64,000 nucleotides of DNA from Paenalcaligenes hermetiae. GTDB taxonomy: Bacteria > Pseudomonadota > Gammaproteobacteria > Burkholderiales > Burkholderiaceae_B. Positions within the stretch are counted from its first letter, which is position 1. Each line of letters opens with the position of its first letter. Shown here in pieces: positions 8,141-17,162 of this stretch. The stretch covers positions 186,001 to 250,000 of the forward strand of contig NZ_BAABKD010000009.1 of assembly GCF_039543645.1 (NCBI RefSeq). Direction: 5' to 3'. The position numbers and the translations under genes were made by a program. Under the pieces are notes generated by a model. That model did no database searches and was not told the DNA's origin. It saw only the letters and a program-made list of their open reading frames with translations.

Positions 8141-10045
8141 CTATTGTTGTAGCAACAAACGATTCAAGCGCTGAACAAAAGCGGCAGGCTCATCCAATAA
8201 AGCCCCCTCTGCGAGCATGGCTTGTTCTAAAAGCAAAGTAGCCCAATCTTCAAAATCCGCCTCGTCGACCTCGCTAATACGACGCACTAATTGATGATCC
8301 GGATTGATCTCTAGAATTGGCTTCACATCGGGGGTAGGTTGGCCGGCGGCTTGCAACATGCGCAGCAAATGTGGACTCATTTCATGCTCATCCACCACCA
8401 CGCAAGCGGGCGAGTCCACCAACCGCCCAGTGACCCGCACTGATTTCACTTTTTCTCCTAGCGTTTTCTCAAGACGCTCCACTAGCGGCTTGAATTCCTC
8501 AGCGACCTTTTCTTGCTTTTGTTTTTCCTCTTCATCGGCCAGCTCTGCCAAATCTAAACCACCTTTGGCTACGGATACCAATGTTTTCCCATCAAACTCG
8601 GTAAGAAAAGACAGCATCCACTCATCCACGCGCTCACTCAGCAGCAAGACTTCAATGCCCTTTTTGCGGAATACCTCTAGGTGCGGGCTGTGTTTAGCTG
8701 CCGCGTACGAATCAGCGGTAACGTAGTAGATTTTGTCTTGCCCCTCTTTCATGCGCCCAATGTAATCGCTCAGTGACACATCCTGCACACTGCTGTCATT
8801 GTGGGTGGAGGCAAAGCGCAATAAGCCAGCAATGCGCTCTTTATTTGAGGTGTCCTCGCCTACCCCCTCTTTAAGCACTTGACCAAAAGTCTGCCAGAAC
8901 TGTGTGTATTTATCTGGCTCGTTTTCGGCCAAGTCCTCGAGCAAAGAAAGCACTCGGCGTGCGGAGCCATCACGTATTGCACGTACATCTCGACTCTCTT
9001 GGAGAATTTCTCGTGAAACGTTTAAAGGCAAGTCGGCCGAGTCAATGACCCCACGCACAAAACGCAAATAATTCGGTAACAGCTGCTCGGCATCATCCAT
9101 AATAAAGACGCGCTTCACATACAACTTGACACCACGTTTTGCGTCCCGGTCCCATAAATCAAACGGAGCGCGCTTCGGAATATAAAGTAACTGCGTGTAC
9201 TCGGTACGCCCTTCAACACGGTTGTGGGTCCAAGCCAATGGATCTTCAAAATCGTGCGCAATATGTTTATAGAACTCAATATATTGCTCATCTTCGATGT
9301 CGTTGCGCGCACGTGTCCACAACGCATTGGCTTGGTTTACGGTTTCCCATTCATTGGATTTGATTTGCTCTTGTTTTTCAGCATCCCAATCCTCTTTACG
9401 CATCTGAATGGGCAAAGAAATATGGTCCGAGTAGCGGCGTAAAATAGCACGTAAGCGCCAGCCATCGGCAAACTCAGCATCTTCTTCACGCAAATAAAGG
9501 GTAATAGCGGTACCGCGGTCCGCTTTTTCGGCGGGCGCTACACGAAAATCCCCTTGACCCTCAGATTCCCATAATACCCCTTCGGTTTCTGGGGTACCGG
9601 CGCGACGGCTCAGCACCGAAACTTTTTCAGCCACAATAAACGACGAATAAAACCCAACCCCAAACTGGCCAATTAACTGGGCATCTTTTTGCTTGTCACC
9701 GGTGAGTTGACTAAAAAACTCCTTAGTTCCCGAGCGGGCAATGGTACCTAGGTTTTTCACCGCCTCATCGCGGCTCATACCGATCCCATTATCCGAAATG
9801 GTAATAGTGCGTTGCTCTTTATCGTACTCCACACGAATACGCATCTCGCCATCGCCTTCGAGCAAATCTGGATTATCGATGGACTCGAAGCGCAACTTAT
9901 CGCACGCATCCGAGGCATTAGAGACCAGCTCGCGCAGGAAAATTTCCTTATTGGAGTACAACGAGTGAATCATCAACTGTAAAAGTTGTTTGACCTCTGT
10001 TTGAAAACCAAGGGTTTCCGCATTTTGTTGTTCGACTTGACTCAT
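8141..10045 (-). CDS. htpG: Molecular chaperone HtpG (Hsp90)
   Basis: This ATP-dependent cytosolic chaperone of 634 residues is full length for the family. The N-terminal ATPase shows NKEIFLRELVSNASDA (about 33-48), DNGIGMS and GQFGVGFYSSF. The middle domain carries RGVIDSADLPLNVSREILQ, and the C-terminal dimerisation domain follows. The start MSQVEQQNAETLGFQTEV is the standard HtpG start. It is a single-gene unit with its own heat-shock promoter and terminator. Confidence 0.98.
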   Translation of the reverse strand: MSQVEQQNAETLGFQTEVKQLLQLMIHSLYSNKEIFLRELVSNASDACDKLRFESIDNPDLLEGDGEMRIRVEYDKEQRTITISDNGIGMSRDEAVKNLGTIARSGTKEFFSQLTGDKQKDAQLIGQFGVGFYSSFIVAEKVSVLSRRAGTPETEGVLWESEGQGDFRVAPAEKADRGTAITLYLREEDAEFADGWRLRAILRRYSDHISLPIQMRKEDWDAEKQEQIKSNEWETVNQANALWTRARNDIEDEQYIEFYKHIAHDFEDPLAWTHNRVEGRTEYTQLLYIPKRAPFDLWDRDAKRGVKLYVKRVFIMDDAEQLLPNYLRFVRGVIDSADLPLNVSREILQESRDVRAIRDGSARRVLSLLEDLAENEPDKYTQFWQTFGQVLKEGVGEDTSNKERIAGLLRFASTHNDSSVQDVSLSDYIGRMKEGQDKIYYVTADSYAAAKHSPHLEVFRKKGIEVLLLSERVDEWMLSFLTEFDGKTLVSVAKGGLDLAELADEEEKQKQEKVAEEFKPLVERLEKTLGEKVKSVRVTGRLVDSPACVVVDEHEMSPHLLRMLQAAGQPTPDVKPILEINPDHQLVRRISEVDEADFEDWATLLLEQAMLAEGALLDEPAAFVQRLNRLLLQQ

Positions 10046-10087
10046 GATGACTCTTTCTAAACAAGTGGGTTAATCACATTGCTTAGC

Positions 10088-10116
10088 TAAATGGGGGTGA
10101 TTCGATACATTTCAAG
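10088..10116 (-). promoter_or_regulatory. Sigma-32 (RpoH) heat-shock promoter of htpG
   Basis: On the minus strand CTTGAAA (10116-10110), a 13-base spacer and CCCCATTTA (10096-10088) match the heat-shock consensus CTTGAA-N13/14-CCCCATnT almost perfectly. The predicted start lies roughly 35 bases before the htpG ATG. Confidence 0.92.
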
Positions 10117-10203
10117 GCTACGTTATACTGTAGGCTTCAATGGGTAGCTGCAACAACAATAAAAAGCGCACCCTCCTATCCCTCTTGATTCATCCATAAA
10201 ACC

Positions 10204-11388
10204 ATGAAACAGGTCATTCAAGAACAAAACGCGCGCCCCATTAAAATCTGGACTCATGACATTGATCCAGCTGCACTCGAGCAATTAAAAAACATCTCTA
10301 AACTCCCCTTTGTTCATAGCCATGGGGTTGTCGCCATGCCGGATGTACACGTAGGTATTGGTGCCACCGTGGGCAGCGTGATTGCAACGGATAGCGCCGT
10401 AATTCCGGCGGCCGTTGGTGTGGATATTGGCTGTGGCATCAATGCGGTGCGCCTCTCACTCAAAGCCACTGATCTGCCTGACAACCTCGCCCCTATCCGC
10501 CACCAAATTGAACGTGATGTGCCTTTAGGAGCAGGAGGCGCGCACAAACATAAGAACATGCCAAAATTTGATCCCGAGCTGGCACAGCGCCTTCAGCAAA
10601 TCACCACCAAACACCCGCGCTTAGAAAAAAATAACGCCCAAAAACAAATCGGAACGCTAGGTTCAGGCAATCACTTTATTGAAATCTGCTTAGATCAAAA
10701 TGACGATGTCTGGGTCATGCTGCACTCAGGCTCACGTGGCATTGGCAATCTGATTGGACGCTACTTTATCGAAAAAGCTAAAAAGCGCATGGAAGCATTT
10801 GGTATCCAGCTCCCTGACAATGATTTAGCTTACCTACCCGATGACAGCGATGATTTTAAAGACTACGTAGAAGCAGTCCAATGGGCTCAAGATTACGCTT
10901 TTGAAAACCGACGTGTCATGATGGAAAAAACCATCGCCGCCATGCGCCGTCATATAAAAAAACCGTTTCAAATCACCCAAGAAGCCATTAACTGCCATCA
11001 TAATTACGTCGAGCAAGAGAAACATTTTGGCCGCAAATTGTGGGTGACTCGCAAAGGGGCCATTCGTGCTCGCGAGGGCGATCTGGGTGTCATTCCAGGC
11101 AGCATGGGGCAGCGCAGCTACATTGTACGTGGCAAGGGGAATCTTGACTCCTATTGCTCTTGTGCCCATGGGGCGGGGCGTAAATTTAGCCGTAGTGCTG
11201 CACGCAAACATTTTTCTGTAGACGATTTACGCGCACAAACCGAAGGCGTGGAATGCCGCAAAGACGCCGCCGTCCTTGATGAGCTGCCAGCCGCCTACAA
11301 AAACATTGACGAGGTCATGGATAATCAAAAAGACCTCGTCGAAGTGCTACATGTTTTAAAACAAGTGGTATGTGTTAAGGGCGCTTAA
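10204..11388 (+). CDS. rtcB: RtcB-family RNA ligase
   Basis: RtcB joins 2',3'-cyclic phosphate or 3'-phosphate ends to 5'-hydroxyl ends of RNA using GTP and manganese. At 394 residues it is close to the E. coli enzyme (408). The metal and guanylate site residues are seen as MPDVHVGIGATVG, VGVDIGCGINAVR (metal Cys), LGSGNHFIEI, MLHSGSRGIG, and CSCAHGAGRKFSR near the C-terminus, where the His is guanylylated. The start follows a weak ribosome site. No archease, rtcA or rtcR is beside it, so this is a stand-alone ligase. Its stop overlaps by a few bases the degraded tail of a TonB receptor on the other strand. Confidence 0.93.
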   Translation: MKQVIQEQNARPIKIWTHDIDPAALEQLKNISKLPFVHSHGVVAMPDVHVGIGATVGSVIATDSAVIPAAVGVDIGCGINAVRLSLKATDLPDNLAPIRHQIERDVPLGAGGAHKHKNMPKFDPELAQRLQQITTKHPRLEKNNAQKQIGTLGSGNHFIEICLDQNDDVWVMLHSGSRGIGNLIGRYFIEKAKKRMEAFGIQLPDNDLAYLPDDSDDFKDYVEAVQWAQDYAFENRRVMMEKTIAAMRRHIKKPFQITQEAINCHHNYVEQEKHFGRKLWVTRKGAIRAREGDLGVIPGSMGQRSYIVRGKGNLDSYCSCAHGAGRKFSRSAARKHFSVDDLRAQTEGVECRKDAAVLDELPAAYKNIDEVMDNQKDLVEVLHVLKQVVCVKGA

Positions 11389-11506
11389 AAATCCACTGTC
11401 ATGCCAACAAAATAACGGCGACCATCTACCGCATGTGCCTGTGGAATATAATGGCCGTGGCATCACTATTTATATCGTCTTGGGTGATAAGCACATACTT
11501 AAATAC
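11385..11506 (-). pseudogene. TonB-dependent receptor, C-terminal remnant
   Basis: Read on the minus strand, the last codons give HYIPQAHAVDGRRYFVGMTV and then DF-stop, a typical last beta-strand with terminal Phe of a TonB-dependent outer-membrane receptor. Upstream the frame is interrupted by stops and continues in another frame as YVLITQDDINSDATA. Beyond about 11506 no receptor sequence can be followed. It is a relic whose stop codon overlaps the end of rtcB. Confidence 0.6.
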
Positions 11507-12757
11507 TTAAGTAGTAACATGGATAATGCGTTTGCTGAGGAAACGGCTTCACGCAGTTGAACGAAAGTATCGAGGTCTACTACTTGAAGAGAGTCAACAC
11601 CTAAGCTGTTTTATACAACTAATTGTTGCGCTAACAAAGGGTCCAGCCCTAGTTTTAGCTTTCAGCTGCCAGAGCCTCACTAAACAAGTCTCAATAGGCA
11701 GGACTGCTGCTACTTAAGGCAGCAATGATATGTAGTTGAGCCTCGTCATTAACCCAGCAAGCGGTGCCCAACGACCTGAAAAGGGTGTCGATAGTTGAAT
11801 GCAGAGTAGAAGATACGGTTAATCGAGTATAAAGCCCTACACATCCAGTGTCCACGAATACAGCCGTGTTCGGCATTACACATCCGATAGAAGTGGCGGA
11901 AAAGGCGCTGCTTAAGAAGTGAAATGGTTGTTGGGTAGCGATTGAGCGCCGAGGGCTAGAGCTGACCGAGCCTAACAGAATTTATCGAATGCACGTGATT
12001 GGCTGGATGCCCATCAGCAGATGAATAATGTGCAGCAATGGAGCAAGTTGAATGCGCAGTTTCATAACTGTCTATATACACCTTCAATAAGGTAAGTTAA
12101 TTTGTAAACACGTGACCGAAGCGGCTGAACATGAACGCTCTTATCAGGCACATTTGAAAATGCTAACAGCCTATAAAGACGGTTATGCAACCCGTGCTGC
12201 GAACTTGTTACATAAGGTAACCCTCAGGAACGTCCCACATCATGCATTAAGCCTGTTTGAAATACAGGTGTACTCTGCATGCATCGACAGGATCAGCCCT
12301 CAATATGCTGTTGACGTATTGGATGTGAATCCCACTGGCAAATAAGAGTTCAATAATGCGAGGAAATACCATTGGCCAATAATGAGCAAAGACCAAGCAG
12401 GCATCGATCAAGTTTAGCAGTCCATCACCGCGGCGCCAATGAAGCGTACCTAGAGTCGCTCAACCTTATCAAAACTATTCATATACTTACTAAGCGACCA
12501 AATGCAATGCCCCATTAAGATAATCCGCCCACCCAGATTGGCGCAAAGTGTCTGCAGTTAGATATGCACAAAATTGGTATAAGTAAGGCCTGATTACTGA
12601 TCTTTGCCCAGCATAACAGCCTTGAAATACAGTCATTGCACTTAAGGGTAAATCCAAATAGGAATGCCTTCAAAAAATGGCAGGCACAAAAAGACACAGC
12701 GCACATTAAGGATAACCGCACCATACGCACAAAGGTAGTGGTGGGTGATGCAGAAAG
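11507..12757. other. Decayed intergenic region without intact genes
   Basis: About 1.25 kb here has only short frames with no ribosome sites or conserved domains, except for the GntR-type relic listed separately at 11890-12230. No transposase motif, inverted terminal repeat or tRNA was seen. The stretch reads as eroded coding DNA between rtcB and the L-2-hydroxyglutarate operon. Confidence 0.6.
11890..12230 (+). pseudogene. FCD-domain GntR-type regulator remnant
   Basis: Three plus-strand frames carry successive pieces of an FadR/FCD-type regulator. They are EVAEKALLKK and LELTEPNRIYRMHVI (11890-12000), then from 12003 AHQQMNNVQQWSKLNAQFHN with CLYT following, then from 12110 EHERSYQAHLKMLTAYKDG and RAANLLHKV. 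The W..LN..FH..LY and EH...L.A..DG....A..L patterns are those of the FCD ligand-binding helices. Stops and frameshifts separate the pieces and no functional start is left. Confidence 0.55.
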
Positions 12758-12793
12758 CAAAATGGCGTGTAGAACATTCTACACGCCATTTTG
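12758..12793 (-). terminator. Strong hairpin terminator after lhgO
   Basis: A perfect 16-bp inverted repeat with a 4-base ACAT loop (12758-12773 pairing with 12778-12793) ends in TTTTG on the minus strand, 17 bases after the lhgO stop. The stem is long and could also end transcription from the decayed region on the plus strand. Confidence 0.8.
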
Positions 12794-12809
12794 TCCTGTT
12801 GCTAATTGC

Positions 12810-13997
12810 TTACAGACCCAGCTCGTCTGCAATATAACGTGCAATGGGTATAGCACCTGTTGCAGCAGGAGACGGCGCATTCAAAATAGCGGTAAGGCCG
12901 CCTGAATGATTAATCAAAAAGTCATCCACTAAGGAACCATCGGGGCGTACGGCTTGAGCGCGGTTAGCGCTGCGGTAAACACGTAGGTCAGACAAGATCA
13001 CAGAGGGACAATACTTACGCACAGCATCCAGATAGACTTGCTTGAACAATGAGCTTTTAAGCTCATTCCAGACGGCACGTGGGTGTTTGGCTAACATTTT
13101 CCACAGACCAGAGTAGCTCAAGGCAGACCACGCGTCGCGCATGTCTACACTGAAATGACTGTATTTTTCTCGCGCCAAGGCCAAAACAGCGTTGGGGCCT
13201 ACGGTGATAGTGCCATCAATCATAGGTGTAAGGTGTACTCCTAAAAATGGCAAGGTGGGGTCGGGTACGGGGTAAATCAGACTGTGTACAACGTTGTTTA
13301 GGTGTGGTGGCAACACAAAGTATTCGCCACGAAACGGCAAAATCCTAATGCCTGGGTCCAGGCCCAGCATGCGGGCAACGCGGTCCGAAGCTAACCCCGT
13401 ACACGCAATAATGTGCCCTACTTTGATATGCTGATTACCGGCTTGTACACTGTAGGCCGAACCCACTTGGGAGACGGATGTCACCGGGGCGTTAAGCAGC
13501 ACCGTGCTGCCCGCGTTTTCTACATCGGCCAGTAAAGCTTTGGTGATGCTCGCGTAGTCAGTAATGGCAGTTTCTGGAATACGTAGTGCGGCCAACCCAG
13601 TAATCGCGGGCTCTAACCTACCTAAGTCAGCTTGGGTAAGTTGTTCGGTGTGCACCTCGTTTTCGATGGCGCGCTGCTCAAGCTTGTACAGATTTTCTTG
13701 TTCTTGAGGTGTCGTTGCTACCAACAGTTTGCCGCGAGCTTCATAGCCAATATTACGGGCTGCACAGAAGGCTTTGATTTCACCTAACCCTTCTCGACAA
13801 AAACGCGTTTTTAAGCTACCGGGGGTGTAGTACACCCCAGAGTGCACTACGCCACTGTTGCGGCCTGTTTGGTGAAACGCCGGTTTGGCTTCTTTCTCGG
13901 CCACCAACACTCGGACTTGGGGGCGGCGTTTGACGATTTCAGCAGCCAGCGCAGATCCAACAATGCCTGCGCCAATAATGAGGTAATCGTATTTCAT
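12810..13997 (-). CDS. lhgO: L-2-hydroxyglutarate oxidase/dehydrogenase LhgO
   Basis: The 395-residue FAD protein of the DAO family oxidises L-2-hydroxyglutarate to 2-oxoglutarate, passing electrons to the quinone pool in E. coli. It begins with the dinucleotide motif YLIIGAGIVGSALAAEI (about residues 4-20), followed by the LhgO hallmark TGRNSGVVHSGVYY, then LIYPVPDPTLPFLGVH and a C-terminal SGGLTAILNAPSPAATGA. It is the last gene of a MBL-fold / GntR / lhgO unit and lies opposite a TRAP transporter, suggesting uptake and oxidation of a C5 hydroxy-dicarboxylate or related acid (inference). Confidence 0.92.
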   Translation of the reverse strand: MKYDYLIIGAGIVGSALAAEIVKRRPQVRVLVAEKEAKPAFHQTGRNSGVVHSGVYYTPGSLKTRFCREGLGEIKAFCAARNIGYEARGKLLVATTPQEQENLYKLEQRAIENEVHTEQLTQADLGRLEPAITGLAALRIPETAITDYASITKALLADVENAGSTVLLNAPVTSVSQVGSAYSVQAGNQHIKVGHIIACTGLASDRVARMLGLDPGIRILPFRGEYFVLPPHLNNVVHSLIYPVPDPTLPFLGVHLTPMIDGTITVGPNAVLALAREKYSHFSVDMRDAWSALSYSGLWKMLAKHPRAVWNELKSSLFKQVYLDAVRKYCPSVILSDLRVYRSANRAQAVRPDGSLVDDFLINHSGGLTAILNAPSPAATGAIPIARYIADELGL

Positions 13998-14028
13998 AGG
14001 TGGGAGATTCCTGTGACATTCTTTGTGC

Positions 14029-14688
14029 TTAGCTTTGGCCGCGCATGGATTCCCAACGTCGTCGTGTGGGCTGCATGTGTTCTACGACAAGATGGGCCAA
14101 GGTGGTGCGGTCTTGCTGCTCAATGGCATTTACCATGGCTGCGTGCTCAGAAGTCGCTTGTTCTAACCACTGTCTATCGGTCATACCGTAAGAGCGTATG
14201 GGGTTAGATGCCTCGGTGTAAAAAGCAATGGCTTTGCACAGGGTTTCATTGCCGCACAGCGCAAAGATCTGGCGATGGAACTCATCATTCATTTGATGAA
14301 TAAGCCGAGGATTCGCCCCAACCGATACGGCTGCTGCGTACTGTATGTGTAACGTTTTCAATGCATCTAACTTGGCAGCAGGCACAGGAAACGGCATGAT
14401 CATGACGGCTTCTTTTTGCAGTAAAGCGCGCAGGTGGTACAGCTCTTCTACTTCTTGAGTTGTGAAGTCTTTAACGCGGGCAGAACGAGAACGTGGTTTC
14501 ACCACGATTTGGCGCGCCACCAGTTCTTGAATGGCGGCGCGCACAACATGACGTTTGGCGTCAAAGCGTGCCATCAACATGTCTTCAATCAACTCTTGAT
14601 GAGGCCGCAGATGGCCGAAAATAATATCGGCCTCCAGTTCTTGGACGATTAGCTCTACAGAAGATGGGGCAGGGGTTTCAGTACTCAT
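14029..14688 (-). CDS. GntR-family (FCD subfamily) transcriptional regulator
   Basis: The 219-residue protein has an N-terminal winged helix (residues about 8-75, with LRPHQELIEDMLMARFDAKRH and IQELVARQIVV) and a C-terminal FCD all-helical ligand domain (EELYHLRALLQKEAVM, MNDEFHRQIFALCGN, EHAAMVNAIEQQDR). Such regulators respond to organic acids, often repressing linked transport and oxidation genes. Its start overlaps the upstream hydrolase stop by 4 bases (ATGA), so they are co-translated. Likely targets are its own operon and the divergent TRAP operon. Confidence 0.88.
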   Translation of the reverse strand: MSTETPAPSSVELIVQELEADIIFGHLRPHQELIEDMLMARFDAKRHVVRAAIQELVARQIVVKPRSRSARVKDFTTQEVEELYHLRALLQKEAVMIMPFPVPAAKLDALKTLHIQYAAAVSVGANPRLIHQMNDEFHRQIFALCGNETLCKAIAFYTEASNPIRSYGMTDRQWLEQATSEHAAMVNAIEQQDRTTLAHLVVEHMQPTRRRWESMRGQS

Positions 14689-15377
14689 CGGACAATCAAT
14701 TCCAGCGTCGAGGGTTGGTTCCAGATCCAGCCGTGTGGTGTGCGATGCAGTTCAGGAAAATGTCCTGGCACGACAATGTCGGCGTTATCGGCGATCCACT
14801 GCAGTGTTTTACTGGATTGGCGGCCTGGGTCATATTCATTAGCAGCCGACAGTGTAACCAGTTCGCGGTAGGTTTTACAGGCATCGCCCGCTAAGACTAC
14901 ACGTTTATTTTCTGGGTTTACAAAGTGCAATAGATAGCTGCCTGTGGTATGACCGGGGGCTTGTCTATAGAACAGGCCGGAGGCCAGCTCACCTTCAGGC
15001 TCGTGGATGAGTTGCAGGTTTTGGCGCTGCAGGTATTCGTTCATGCCCTGACTGCCAAACACATCTTCAGAGGGAGGATGTTGGGAATAGGCCCATTCGG
15101 CCGAGCTGACGTAAATGGTGGCGTTAGGAAATAGATCAATGTTGTTGATGTGATCGAAATGCAAGTGCGACAAAAACACTGTTTTGATATCAGCAGGTCT
15201 AAGGTTGCGTTCTGCTAACGCACTCAACAACAGCAGTCGGGTGGAGTGATGGCCGGTATCAAACAAGATAGGGCTGTGGCCATCTACATTGACTAACACC
15301 ACAGCCGAAAAACCAAAGAATCCACCTTTAAAACTGAGACAATTTCCTTCAACAAGAATGTCATGTTGCACAGTCAT
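14685..15377 (-). CDS. Metallo-beta-lactamase-fold hydrolase (lactonase-like)
   Basis: The 230-residue enzyme shows the dinuclear zinc motif SHLHFDHINN (HxHxDH, about residues 70-79), a downstream ligand in PGHTTGSYLLHF and GDA in VVLAGDACKTYREL, ending with DIVVPGHFPEL. The layout resembles N-acyl-homoserine-lactone lactonases and other lactonase-like members, but the substrate is not decided by sequence. It is the first gene of the unit, with a GGAGAG ribosome site. In this context it might open a lactone form of a hydroxy acid before lhgO acts (inference). Confidence 0.85.
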   Translation of the reverse strand: MTVQHDILVEGNCLSFKGGFFGFSAVVLVNVDGHSPILFDTGHHSTRLLLLSALAERNLRPADIKTVFLSHLHFDHINNIDLFPNATIYVSSAEWAYSQHPPSEDVFGSQGMNEYLQRQNLQLIHEPEGELASGLFYRQAPGHTTGSYLLHFVNPENKRVVLAGDACKTYRELVTLSAANEYDPGRQSSKTLQWIADNADIVVPGHFPELHRTPHGWIWNQPSTLELIVR

Positions 15378-15407
15378 TTGCTCTCCTTATTATGATGACT
15401 TACCAAT

Positions 15408-15540
15408 TATCAATATTACTATCAATATCTATATATTTACTCTAGATTTTGTCTATTTTAGGGTTTATTCTAATATATACATTGCATTTAAAGCATATTA
15501 CACTACGATTCATATTATCAATAATATTATTAATAATATT
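15408..15540 (+). promoter_or_regulatory. AT-rich control region with repeats and an 18-bp palindrome
   Basis: The divergent control region between the MBL-fold gene and dctP is unusually AT-rich. It holds TATCAATAT twice in direct orientation (15408-15416 and 15420-15428), a third related TATCAATAA at about 15516-15524, and a perfect 18-bp palindrome AATATTATTAATAATATT at 15523-15540, 31 bases before the dctP start. These are candidate binding sites for the linked GntR regulator, although they do not resemble the classical FadR-type T-G-G-T...A-C-C-A core. Confidence 0.45.
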
Positions 15541-15571
15541 AAAGATCGACTTTCCATACAACGGAGGAACC

Positions 15572-16546
15572 ATGAACGCCTATAAAAGCATGGTCGCAGG
15601 TGCAGCATTGGCCCTAGCCTGCGCCACTACATATGCAGCAACAACGTGGCAGATGGCCACCCCTTATCCTGATGTTAACTTCCACACTCAAAACATCCAG
15701 CAGTTTGCTAAAGATGTGGAAACTGCCACAAACGGCGAGCTGAAAATCAATGTGCACCCCGCGGGTTCATTGATCAAGCACCAGGAAATCAAAAATGCGG
15801 TTCGTTCGCGACAGATAGAAATGGGTGAGTTCATCATTTCTAATTTGGCGAATGAGAACCCTATGTTCGCGTTGGACTCCATACCATTTGTAGCGGTCTC
15901 TTTTGATGACGCAGCCAAGATGTACGTGGTGTCCAAGCCTGAACTGGAGCGCCTGTTGGGTCGCCAAAATCTGAAAGTATTGTTCTCGGTAGCGTGGCCT
16001 CCACAAGGGCTGTACACTGATCGCCCTATCGAAAAGATAGAAGATCTGAAAGGTATTAAAATGCGCGCGTACAGCCCGCAAACCGAACGCCTAGCACAAT
16101 TGGCGGGTGCGGTGCCTACACAAGTAGAAGTGCCTGATTTAGCACAAGCATTTACCACAGGCCGTGTGAACGCGATGATTACGTCCACTTCTACTGGTGT
16201 GAACACCACGGCGTGGGACTACCTGACGCACTTCTATGATGTGGCGGCATTCTTGCCTAAGAACATTGTGGTGGTGAACCAGCGTGTGTTTGATGGCTTG
16301 GATGAAGCCACTCAGAAAGCGGTGTTAGATGCGGCTGCTGCTGCAGAAAAACGCGGTTGGGAAATGGCTGAAGCCGATCACATTGCACAGCGTAATGTAT
16401 TGGAACAGCACGGTATCAAAGTGAGTGCAGGCTCTGATGAGCTGAATGCTGCCCTACATAAAGTGGGTGAGCAGATGGCAGCAGAGTGGGCGAAAGAAGC
16501 CGGCGACGAAGGTGAAGTCGTGCTTGAGGCTTACCGCGCAAACTAA
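15572..16546 (+). CDS. dctP: TRAP transporter substrate-binding protein DctP (system A)
   Basis: This periplasmic solute receptor (324 residues) has a signal peptide ending TTYAA. DctP-family features include NIQQFAKDVETATNGELKI, HPAGSLIKHQEIKNAVRSRQ, the ligand-contact arginine region LKGIKMRAYSPQTERLAQ and VEVPDLAQAFTTGRVNAMIT. The start at 15572 is preceded by GGAGG; a longer frame upstream has no ribosome site and would destroy the signal peptide. The first gene of dctPQM, it is divergent from the L-2-hydroxyglutarate operon. The ligand is inferred to be a carboxylate. Confidence 0.92.
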   Translation: MNAYKSMVAGAALALACATTYAATTWQMATPYPDVNFHTQNIQQFAKDVETATNGELKINVHPAGSLIKHQEIKNAVRSRQIEMGEFIISNLANENPMFALDSIPFVAVSFDDAAKMYVVSKPELERLLGRQNLKVLFSVAWPPQGLYTDRPIEKIEDLKGIKMRAYSPQTERLAQLAGAVPTQVEVPDLAQAFTTGRVNAMITSTSTGVNTTAWDYLTHFYDVAAFLPKNIVVVNQRVFDGLDEATQKAVLDAAAAAEKRGWEMAEADHIAQRNVLEQHGIKVSAGSDELNAALHKVGEQMAAEWAKEAGDEGEVVLEAYRAN

Positions 16547-16610
16547 CTTCTGACTGTAATTCGCCAGCGCAGTAATTCCTGCGCTGGCACCTTGATGTGG
16601 GCAAACTGCC

Positions 16611-17162
16611 ATGCGCAAAATCTTGGATGGCCTTTATACGATCAGTACAGGTTTAGCCGCACTGTCGTTGGCGAGCATAGCCGCTATTGTTTTTGGTCAG
16701 GTGATCTTCAATACGATCGATTACGTGGCTCTTCGTTTCTTTGATCAGAGTTTTGGCTTGCTGATCCCTTCCTATTCGCTGTTTTCAGGTTATGCACTGG
16801 GTTTTGCCACGTTTTTATCCTTGGGTTTGGGGTTACGCAAAGCCGTACATATACGGGTGACCTTGCTGGAGTCCAAGCTGCCTTCTCCTATACGTAGAGG
16901 CACACTGACCATCATCGCGCTGTTAGGGGTAATGATGGGTGTGTTGTTTACCTATAGCTTGGGTGTATTGGCCTACGAGTCCTTTTTGTGGGGCGACCGT
17001 GCCAGCGGTTTAGTCAAAGTGCCTTTGTGGATACCGCAAAGCGTGTTGTGTGTGGGGTCGGCTGTCTTTTTGGTCACGGCACTGGACACCCTGCAGGAAA
17101 TTATACGTACAGGTCACAGCGATGCGCTGGCGGCGGATTCGGTTGCTGAGGAGGCGCTGTAA
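16611..17162 (+). CDS. dctQ: TRAP transporter small permease DctQ (system A)
   Basis: The 183-residue protein has four predicted membrane helices, with the family segment LGLRKAVHIRVTLLESKLP between helices 2 and 3 and a membrane pair at the end. DctQ forms the small subunit that holds the DctM transport subunit in the inner membrane. It follows dctP by 64 bases, and its TAA overlaps the dctM ATG by one base (TAATG). Confidence 0.88.
   Translation: MRKILDGLYTISTGLAALSLASIAAIVFGQVIFNTIDYVALRFFDQSFGLLIPSYSLFSGYALGFATFLSLGLGLRKAVHIRVTLLESKLPSPIRRGTLTIIALLGVMMGVLFTYSLGVLAYESFLWGDRASGLVKVPLWIPQSVLCVGSAVFLVTALDTLQEIIRTGHSDALAADSVAEEAL

Noticed and set aside
11507..12757. Degraded insertion sequence in the decayed region
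   Set aside because: No terminal inverted repeats or transposase DDE motifs were found. The readable pieces match a TonB receptor and an FCD regulator instead.
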